64,000 bases of DNA from Pseudeuparius sepicola (Eukaryota > Arthropoda > Insecta > Coleoptera > Anthribidae). How positions within the stretch are numbered: position 1 is the stretch's first letter; the number at the start of each line of letters is the position of its first letter. The stretch is taken from assembly GCA_963920635.1 (NCBI GenBank), contig OY987299.1:30210901-30274900 (forward strand), in the 5' to 3' direction. The translations under genes and the position numbers were made by a program. The notes under the pieces are model-generated. The model did no database searches, was not told the DNA's origin, and saw nothing but the letters and a program-made list of their open reading frames with translations. Of this stretch, positions 56,557 to 64,000 are shown piece by piece.

Positions 56557-57911
56557 CTATTTAAAAAAAAATAAAAGCAATAAAAAATATATGACTGTTT
56601 TATTAGAATAGATAGTCAAATAGTACATCCCATATACGTCATTATCTACATATTCGAACTGGCTTTTTCTTTTTAGGTTCAACTGAACGCAGTATAAATA
56701 AATGCAGTACTTCCAGTAAGCCAGTACACCTACAGAAATAGATTTAATGATACACATAAACACACTTAATTCATATTTTGATGTTTATGAACTACTTACA
56801 CAACGAAATAATCGTACTCCAAAGTTGAAATCCTGAAGGAACACTAATGCTGGTGTATACGATAAACACTATCAACACGGAAAAGTGTAAGAATGTGTAG
56901 CCCAGAACAAGAGCTGGATCTTCCTAAAAATGAGTTCACAGTGAACTAGTTACATCATATAAAATATACCTTATGTACTAAGTTTTATGTGATCACTTAA
57001 ATCTAGTCGTTGATTGAAATATATTTCAGTCAACGATCTAGTTTAATAATTACAAAAAAGTTTCAACTGTTGTAAGTAATGTGTACATATATTCAAAAGA
57101 TTAATTTAAGAAGGTAATAAGATTTGAAAATTCATTCAAGAAACTATTCTTGATCTAGATCGTTGAATGAAAGATTTGTTTCAGCCGACGAATATTGACA
57201 ACAAATAATAGGTATATATGTACCTACATATACAGTTCGTTCACTCTAAGCTGACACACGAAAACCTCAGTCTAAGCGCCATCTAATAATATGATAGCAT
57301 AGCCGAACGATACTCGCATAGCCGAACGATACTCGTTCGGCTATGATGATAGCATAGCCCAAACAAAGATTATTTTATTGTTATTTCTAAAAGTTTTGTA
57401 AATTACGTTTTTATAATAGATACATTACCCAAATTGTTCCACAGATGAGTATTCCTCCACGAATATTGACAACAAATAATATATATGTACCTACATATAC
57501 AGTTCGTTCACTCTAAGCTGACACGCGAATGATAGCATAGCCGAACGATACTCGTTCGGCTATGATGATATAGTAGCCCAAACAAAGATTATTTTATTGT
57601 TATTTCTAAAAGTTTTATAAATTACGTTTTTATAATAGATACATTACCCAAATTATTCCACAGATGAGTATTCCTCCACAAATCACATGAAATGCTGATA
57701 GAACCAAAAAGTCATCTTCACTGTGAAGAGAGACTTCACCGGGAACAGATTTGCGGATCCGCGACGAATAGTAGATAGTTCCCAATACTCCTGAAATCTG
57801 CGATACTGCGGTAAAACAATGTTTACAATAAGTTTTACTTACCATACATATGGAAGCCATAACAATTGCTGCCGTTCTGTGTTTAAAATAAAAACCAAAT
57901 TTCTCAAACAT
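56557..57911 (-). CDS. Four-exon gene for a small four-pass membrane protein
   Basis: Minus-strand exons: 57911-57843 (23 codons), 57797-57648 (50 codons), 56923-56800 (41 codons plus one base) and 56729-56557 (two bases plus 57 codons with TAG). Donors GTAAGT, GTAATG and GTAAGT, acceptors TCGCAG, TTTTAG and TGTAG, and all phases agree, giving about 171 residues. Four hydrophobic segments: AAIVMASICM joined to ISGVLGTIYY; FLVLSAFHVICGGILICGII; ALVLGYTFLHFSVLIVFIVY; and LWSTIISL continuing into VLAYWKYCIYLYC. A basic tail (NLKRKSQ) suggests cytosolic ends. The layout resembles insect four-pass proteins such as the DUF4728/Pasiflora-like group, but that is only an analogy. An AATAAA lies inside the last exon, about 40 nt before the stop, so the C-terminal end is less sure. 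Confidence 0.68.
57188..57677. repeat. Tandem duplication spanning exon 2 end and intron of the membrane-protein gene
   Basis: Units 57188-57458 (271 bp) and 57459-57677 (219 bp) share ACGAATATTGACAACAAAT through GATGAGTATTCCTCC. The right unit contains the last 30 bases of exon 2 and its donor; the left copies both. The left unit has about 55 extra bases. Each holds CATAGCCGAACGATACTCG with its inverse, a 12-bp-stem hairpin. Confidence 0.8.
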
Positions 57912-59230
57912 GTCTGTACGCCGAGCTGCGATCAGACGGACTAAAAGTATGTTCGAAATCTAATATGAGTGGTTTAAATTTAGTCATTATTTGTTTTTTC
58001 GAGACACAATATCTGTAAAACATTTAAACCTGAATCTTTCAGTGTAGATATATATTTTCAATAAAATAATACAAGGTGTTTCGTAATATAGAAAATATTA
58101 TTGCAGTCTAATTTATTATTGTTCGCGTTTTCTTGATACTGGTAATAAAATATTATGGAGAGGGAGCAACAGGTGAATGTCAATAATTTGAATTTTCTAT
58201 CCGCGTTTTAAATAGCAAAAACATAAAAAGTTATTTGTGATACATGCCCATGAAATACTTTTCTTAAAATAGGTAATTTTTTTGTCATCGACGGACACTT
58301 TGGACAGTTTTCAATTTTGGTCAAAATGGAGCCTGTTTGGTATAAAACATAATTTTTAAATCGCAGATTATTCTTGGTTCTGTATATAAATTGCATTATT
58401 AGGTATGTACATATTCTAATTTCGAAGAAAAAGTTCATCTTGAGGTGTTTTCCTATCTGTCACGATTTGTGCAAAATTTTGTTCTTTTGAAATATATTTC
58501 AGGATTTCTATAAAGAAATATTATGTTCACTAATCTTAAAACGTTCATTTTTGTGGAAAACAATTAATCGACAAAATGAATTTCACGATCTGTGTTAAAA
58601 TAAAAATTATCAAAGCAAAACTGTTATAAACATCCTTTCAACAAAATTTGTGTATCTCTATACAGCTAATTTTCAGGCATTTCTTAAAGTTCCTATAGTT
58701 CAAAACCCTTTTACAAAATTTCAATAGTTAACATGGTGTTTACCAAATGGGGCCAAATTTAGAAAAAGAACCTTGGTACCTAGGTAGGTACCTACCATTT
58801 AAAAACCATAGGGATATTTTGGTGATCTTTTTTGCCGAATTGATTAAGCTTTGCCTAAGGTATTATTTTACATCGTGGGACCAGGGTTTTCCTAATATTG
58901 CGGAGCGAAGGTTCGCGTTTGGTACTTAGTGGTTTTCAATTTTATTTCCAATAGTTAAAAGATAAATTGGATATACCTACGCATGTTACTTACGAAAGTT
59001 TTGTTTGTCTGGATCATAAAAGTAGGTGCCTACCTAGATCTAAGGTTTAAGATCAGATTTTTTCATCTTAGATTTTTAGATACTTAAAATAATCCATTAC
59101 TTCACATTTCGCCTGTGTAAATAATTTAAAAAATGTTATTCGCTAAGGAGTCTTCAAATGTCCTAACAACTTGGTAGCGAATTTTTTTTTAAAGATACTT
59201 CCTGCCTTGTGAATATTTTATACATTTAAT
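57912..59230. other. Upstream region of the membrane-protein gene; no further gene seen
   Basis: AT-rich. A possible acceptor CATACTTTTAG lies about 35 bp upstream of the ATG on the minus strand, so a non-coding first exon further right is possible. The frames at 58208-58438 and 58747-58929 have no motif. Confidence 0.35.
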
Positions 59231-59517
59231 TTCATAGATGGCTGTAACCACAGAAAATATACGCTGTATATTTTCTGTGGCTGTAACATTTATGAGCAGA
59301 AGCATTTTGAGCAATTATGAGCAGGACATTTTTAAAAGTCTTGCCATTTTTGGTTACTGTCCGGCAGTTTTGGAGCATTTATGACCATTTATATAAATGT
59401 CGTCAGTTAGAGAATTATGTTCATTTATAAAAAAAACTCAATTTCTAAACTATAAAACTACAAAACCGTTTCTAATTCTAACCTAGAGTATTGCGAACTG
59501 TGGACCTACTTTGCAAA

Positions 59518-59730
59518 ATGGCCAAACAAAATTCAATAGTCTGGAATTACTTCAAGAAAAGAAGTAACCAAAAATTAAAATATGCTATTTGTGAATTTTG
59601 TAAAGCTGAATATTTTGCCCATGCGGGAAGAATGAGAAAACATTTAATTCAATGTACAAAGGCTCCAGTACAGATAAAGAAGTTAATTAGATTTAGTAAC
59701 AAAAATGTAAAAACTATTTCTGATGTAGAT
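59518..59730 (+). CDS. BED zinc-finger exon (hAT/ZBED transposase N-terminus)
   Basis: ATG at 59518 starts a 71-codon exon: SIVWNYFKK (the conserved Trp and Phe of BED), then CEFCKAEY (CxxC), AGRMRKHLIQC (HxxxC). This completes a BED-type DNA-binding zinc finger, the N-terminal domain of hAT transposases and ZBED proteins. The exon ends in phase 0 at GAT|GTAAGT (59731-59736). Reading on gives a stop seven codons later. A transposase-like segment lies at 59904-60076, but its phase does not fit directly; a small intermediate exon (about 59828-59869, ending TTG|GTGAGC) is possible but unproven. Confidence 0.6.
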
Positions 59731-59903
59731 GTAAGTATTGAATATTGAATATAGCTCTCATTGTTAATTAATTTAGGTAATTTTATTGCAACAATTATAA
59801 TTACTGCGTTGAATTTCAATTCAAAAGTGAAAACAAACAATCATCTTCTGGTGCTTCCACTAGTTCCTTGGTGAGCTATATATATTGACTTGTGTTCTAA
59901 CAG

Positions 59904-60076
59904 ATGGTTTTTATACTACAAATGAAGCATTAGCAAAAGGAATATATTCCGGTGGAATATCATTTCTTTTCGTCAAAGATTCACATTTCAAAAACTTTCT
60001 GAAATTGCTAAGACCGACATATCCTACATGTACCTACGCGTTGGGTCTTTTAAATCTGTCTTCAGTCTGTAACTAG
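59904..60076 (+). pseudogene. hAT transposase segment after the BED finger
   Basis: After an acceptor TTCTAACAG (59895-59903) the frame reads NEALAKGIYSGGISFLFVKD, SHFKNFLKLLRPTYP and YALGLLNLSS. This is the block following BED in ZBED/hAT proteins (aLAraIyxsgxpFxxVedxxFxxFlkxLrPxY). It stops at 60074-60076; no catalytic hAT domain or dimerisation domain follows, so the gene is truncated. Confidence 0.6.
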
Positions 60077-60285
60077 AAACATTTTTTTTTAAATTTTACA
60101 TATTTAATTTTTTTTTATTTTTCTTTTACTTTATACTTGTTTAATCAGAAGTCTTACATATTATGGGGTCTTGTTTTAAAGCAATCGAATGGCAATGGCA
60201 CCATTTTCAAAAATGTCCATAAATGCTCGAAGCCTCGGCGGACATTTTTAAAAGTGTCCTAAAGGCTCCGACATTTGCCATCTAT

Positions 60286-62270
60286 AATATTTTTTATATT
60301 TGGAATAAATAAAAAAAAAAGTTCAAAATCATTTGATAGTTTATTAAAAGAATATGTATCTACTAAGATTCAAACATTTTATATTAATATTGTTATATTA
60401 CAAACAAAATTGTTATTAATAGTACTTACTTATTTATAATTTCCTAGTTAAATTTAAATTTAAATCATACCATTGAGTAAACCCCTATTATGCCTTTACT
60501 CAATGGCCATACATCAGAGCATCACATTTTTAGAGAGCAGTATTTACTTTTTATAACAGTCATTCAAAATTTTAAGTACCTACACTTTTGCATTTGCGGT
60601 AAAATAAAACTGGTGAAATCGTGTGGTTTGGACATAATTAAGCTACCTACGTACAGTGTGTCCCCCGATTAATGCTCGCGATGGAAAACATTTTCTATTC
60701 CCAGATATACACGGATATGATTTTATATCCATCCTAGGATAAATATAAAATCGAAATCAACCGATCTGGCAGCACATGTTGATGTGTTGTAAAGTCAAAC
60801 GACCCTTGAATTTATTTTATTCCAAAACGTTATTGGCGATCTATGTCACATTATCTTCACCGTTTCCGTTTAGCACCTATTACATGTAGAAAAAACGCAC
60901 TGTACACTGTACAGTACATACGGCCTAGTACTCCACCCTCGTCCTCGTCCGATATGAACAACATATCCACTCTTGCAGGGCCGTATCTGAGTCTGAGGGG
61001 GGAAATACCACCATTTTATATGCTTTTGCACCACCACTAAAACGAGCTCCCCGAGCATCAGTGAGTGTAATAATAAATAAAACATAATTTTTTGGATCAG
61101 TGCAGTACCGAGTTTTATCATCAGAATATGCTTTCAAATAAAATAAAACATAACTGGCAATACTTGACAACAGTAAACGGTGAACGGTGGTGCATGGCTG
61201 CGTCCGCCATGGATTATGAGAATAGGGGATTCCTAGAGTCTCTTTTATGAATAGATTAGTACAATTTTGTGTTTGAAGATTTACTTATTATTTTTATGAA
61301 AGGCAAAGACAACGGGATTGACTTTGTGAAAGGTTCAGTTAGGCAAGTGGCGCGAAGAAATCTTTTACCATACCTACTGGCAATTCTAAAGGTGTCGTCA
61401 GGCCAGGCGAAGAATGTGTAGGAATATATCCGTAATAATGATAAATCAAATAAGTAGAAAAGGGATAGGGGGGTATAAATGCGAGAGGGAATATTCAGCT
61501 ATTATTATAATTAATATTTAATATTTTTAAAGTTTTAATGTTCAACTTGTTCAATTTAAACCTGTTTCAGTTTTTTTTATTAAAAACCATGTAAAAATAG
61601 TGTTTTTTAACCTTAAAGCTATTTCAACTTCAACAGCCACTGGTCTAACCCCTCCAGGGCCTGCTCTAGGCGGGTGCGAACGGTGCGGCGTACGCGGCTT
61701 GCGTTTTGACTGGCCCCGCGCCTCCGAGTCCCGTGTAGAGGGTTATCCAGTCAGTAGCCTATTTAAAAGGACGGGGCCGAAACCATTTCAGAATTTGAAA
61801 ATATTAACTGCAGCTTGAAAATCTGAAGATATTGGCATTTCCTAAGACTAAATTTAAGTAATTTTCCTTAACATTTCTAAAAAATTTCACTAGCGGCGCA
61901 TTTTACAGAATTATTTTAAATGCACTTGTTTGAAACAAATTCACAGAAATTGTCCCTCCCCACCCGAAATTAATTTCTATAATAATATTCGTCACTAAAG
62001 TGATCTAAACTCATCGCCCCGGCTTACTTTTTTAAAAAGTGACATGCAAAAAATATACCATTCTAGTGTCTTATCAATTTTCAGAAATTTGTTCTTAATG
62101 GATTAAATAATTCCTTGCCGGGCCCCGCACTTTTTCCACAAAAGTCACTCGTAAAAAAGTTATGAAAACTTTTCATCAAGGTGATATTTACTGAAAAAAA
62201 AAAAGGTTTTCCCCTTCGGACAGTAATCAAGGGACACCCTACATAATAATGTATACTATGACTAGATATT
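60286..62270. other. Repeat fragments, no supported gene
   Basis: One-ended hAT ends CAGGGCCGTATCTGAG near 60978 (same family as the nested element at 53252) and CAGGGCCTGCTCTAGG near 61657, plus an ACAGTGTGTCCCCCG terminus near 60653. The frames at 60843-61170 overlap on both strands without motif. Confidence 0.4.
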
Positions 62271-62277
62271 GATTTAT

Positions 62278-62519
62278 TCAGCAATCTACTTCTGAGAATC
62301 CCTTAACCCGGACGTACCCCCTTTGAAACACGTCACCGTCACTAGCTGAATTTAAATGGTACGTTATTAGCTTTTCGGCAGCTAGAGGGTGCCACACACC
62401 GAAAGTGCACGCTGGGTTTTCCTCCGGGTCATAATAGTGACACCTTTTGGTGACTCTCGTGGAAGGTACGTACTCAAACATGTCCACGAACTTGCAGAAC
62501 GGTAGGAGAATGCGCAGAC
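62278..62519 (-). CDS. Probable terminal exon of a host gene, family unknown
   Basis: A minus-strand frame is open from 62613, but no ATG precedes residue 44 and the first codon there is TTG. A splice acceptor ATAATTTCAG ends at 62520, so an exon 62519-62278 of 80 codons with TGA is the better model. It reads LRILLPFCKFVDMFEYVPST, RCHYYDPEENPACTFGVWHP, AAEKLITYHLNSASDG and ends GYVRVKGFSEVDC. Third codon positions are GC-rich against an AT-rich background, as in coding DNA. AATAAA overlaps the stop (TGAATAAAT). Cysteine and His spacing suggest a globular, perhaps secreted or metal-binding, protein. I do not recognise it. Earlier exons would lie to the right. Confidence 0.5.
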
Positions 62520-62703
62520 CTGAAATTATTTTTTTATAGACGATCGGTCGGTTAATCAGAGTTTTGCGGGCGTCGAGTACAGCATTATGGCCCGCGGGCG
62601 ACAATATAAACAAACTTAAATGCTATACTAAAATCGAGCAATCCGTACGCCTGGTGTAAATAAAACCACGTGTTCAATGACGATCCGCGATTGGTCGGTA
62701 GGC

Positions 62704-62750
62704 TATAAAATTTCACCCGACTCGGCAACAGGGACGTGCTCGGTCGCAGA
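62704..62750 (+). promoter_or_regulatory. Possible plus-strand core promoter
   Basis: TATAAAA at 62704-62710 lies in a GC-richer patch after ATTGGTCGGTAGG (inverse-CCAAT-like ATTGG). A start would be expected near 62734-62745. No coding exon was recognised downstream within the window. Confidence 0.3.
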
Positions 62751-63220
62751 AGTGTAGATATTCGGTTTTATCTTGTTGTTTTCAGCTATTTAGACACTGC
62801 CACAAATAATTTTATCGATGTTTTGAACTATTTTAATTAAGCCAATAATTCTTGTCTGAAATATTTTGATGTACACAATTGTAAGACTAAAATTAAATAA
62901 AGGTCGTACCTCCGTGCGGCTATGGCAGATATTTCAACCCACGTGCTCTTGTTTACTCCAGGCGTAAGAGTTGCTCGATTTTACTGTAGATCGCGTTGCG
63001 TGATGTGCGATGCAAGTTGACAGGCAAGTGAGGTTCCGGTCGTGCATAAAATTTTGTGTGCATCACGTGCGCAATCAGCGTTTATGGCAACAAATAATTC
63101 TTATGAATTATTGGGGAATTCTGGGGTATTCGTAGGTATAACTGTAGGTAAAGCTAGACATAGAGTGTCAGAACCATAGTTGAAATACTAATTATATAAA
63201 AACTAATAAATTAAAATACA

Positions 63221-63372
63221 TACAGTTTGTTCAGCGAATGTTTGGCCCTACATCACAACTCCCGTCCTTGTCTGGCTCGTGAATATACGACCGGTATCCG
63301 TTGTATAGTCATGAGTAAGACAAGGACGGGAGTTATGACGTATAGGGCCGAACATTCGCTGAACAAACTGTA
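63221..63372. mobile_element. Hairpin MITE (TACAGTTTGTTCAGCG)
   Basis: TACAGTTTGTTCAGCGAATG is mirrored by CATTCGCTGAACAAACTGTA. Arms of about 55 bp include ACTCCCGTCCTTGTC and GACAAGGACGGGAGT. TA at both ends. Confidence 0.88.
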
Positions 63373-64000
63373 GCTATACCCTCAGAGAAATAACCAAGGA
63401 TAGAGGGAGCAACAGCATCAAAATACACAGGTTTGTAGTCAACCAATATCTTATGCAAATTTACCGAAGTAAACGAACATTAGGCCCGTATGTACAACGT
63501 TTACCTCTGATAGGTTATATCCTGAGAAATATCAATTTGGCCACACACCACACACTTTCTGCGTCCCGTTGTATACAAAATCAGTGACTATATCCTAAAT
63601 TCTAATAAATAGCCTATAAATTAACAGAAAAACACTTGAAAACATGAAAAATGCAGACAGACGTAAACAATCGGAAAACTTGACTTGCTGGGCAAATACA
63701 AAACAAATACCGCCGAGTTAACGAACGCGCCACTCGCGGCGGCAACTGCGGCGTTGCCATGTTGGGCGGTTTGAGGTACCTGTTGACGATTTTATTAAAA
63801 TGATAATTATCTACTATAATGACAGTGCGATTTAGTTTTAGTTTAAAATTGTTACATATAAGAAATTAATAACTACATTTGTTAATTTAGCGTCATGGGA
63901 GTTGTGCCTTCATTTAATTCCATTATTAAACTCTTCTATTTTGAAATGAAATGCTGTAAACAATGGAGTATGTGGCATCACTCAAAAAGATGTTGGCTCT
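63373..64000. other. No supported gene
   Basis: A GC-rich patch near 63725-63770 (CGCGGCGGCAACTGCGGCG) could be promoter-proximal, but there is no frame or motif to support a call. Confidence 0.35.

Larger units (their letters stand above)
59234..60285 (+). mobile_element. hAT/ZBED element remnant
   Basis: ATAGATGGC at the left and GCCATCTAT at the right are inverted; flanks TAATTTCA and TAATATTT resemble a decayed 8-bp duplication. Subterminal GGACATTTTTAAAAGT-type repeats occur at both ends. Inside are a BED zinc-finger exon and a second segment typical of hAT transposases that follow BED fingers. Confidence 0.5.

Noticed and set aside
60843..61170. Frames on both strands near 61000
   Set aside because: They overlap each other, cover a one-ended hAT terminus, and show no motif.
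62278..62613. Single-exon ORF starting at 62613
   Set aside because: The first codon is TTG with a stop just upstream and no ATG for 43 codons; a splice acceptor at 62520 gives a better exon start.
1..64000. CRISPR array or prokaryotic operon
   Set aside because: Repeats are palindromic transposons with target duplications, not short direct repeats with spacers; introns and retroelements show a eukaryotic genome.

Overview
The window looks like repeat-rich insect nuclear DNA. It is AT-rich, has short introns (one of 45 bp), and is packed with DNA transposons carrying intact target-site duplications (TSDs). It also holds one full-length env-bearing Ty3/gypsy element (errantivirus type), LINE debris and only a few host exons. 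I cannot fix the insect order from sequence alone. No rRNA, CRISPR, bacterial operon or intact tRNA was seen.

Host-like genes are sparse. Two first coding exons on the minus strand (11829-11900 and 18354-18425) encode nearly identical secretory signal peptides. Each has a TATA box 30 bp upstream of a CCAGT initiator and a 5' leader with repeated 14-bp motifs, so they are paralogous secreted-protein genes. A four-exon minus-strand gene (56557-57911) encodes a small four-pass membrane protein. A probable minus-strand terminal exon lies at 62278-62519. A TATA box at 62704 may mark a plus-strand promoter.

Layout: 1-3510 transposase tail and a long palindromic element; 4202-5335 a P-like element keeping a THAP exon; 5785-7198 a hAT element; 7464-8476 two inverted-repeat elements; 8480-11780 AT-rich DNA without recognisable features; 11829-18655 the two paralogous exons with palindromes and MITEs between them; 18950-21860 dispersed repeats and MITEs; 21988-29513 the errantivirus with identical 169-bp LTRs; 29514-36860 palindromes, hAT elements and MITEs; 37225-46754 a hAT element and four more large inverted-repeat elements; 47367-48236 an unassigned terminal-inverted-repeat (TIR) element; 49139-50292 a nested palindrome; 53025-54006 a hAT inside a hAT; 54446-54832 a LINE fragment; 55010-55892 an inverted-repeat element; 56557-57911 the membrane-protein gene; 59234-60285 a hAT/ZBED remnant; 62278-63372 terminal exon, possible promoter and a hairpin MITE.

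The most interesting signals are these: the P-like element with a perfect 8-bp TSD and a THAP exon ending at a splice donor; the paired promoters and leaders of the secreted paralogues; an env leader exon in the errantivirus whose AUG would also start a 10-codon uORF that stops inside the splice donor; giant palindromes with a degenerate transposase C-terminus at their centre; and two copies of one repeat that provide reciprocal empty and filled insertion sites for two MITE families.
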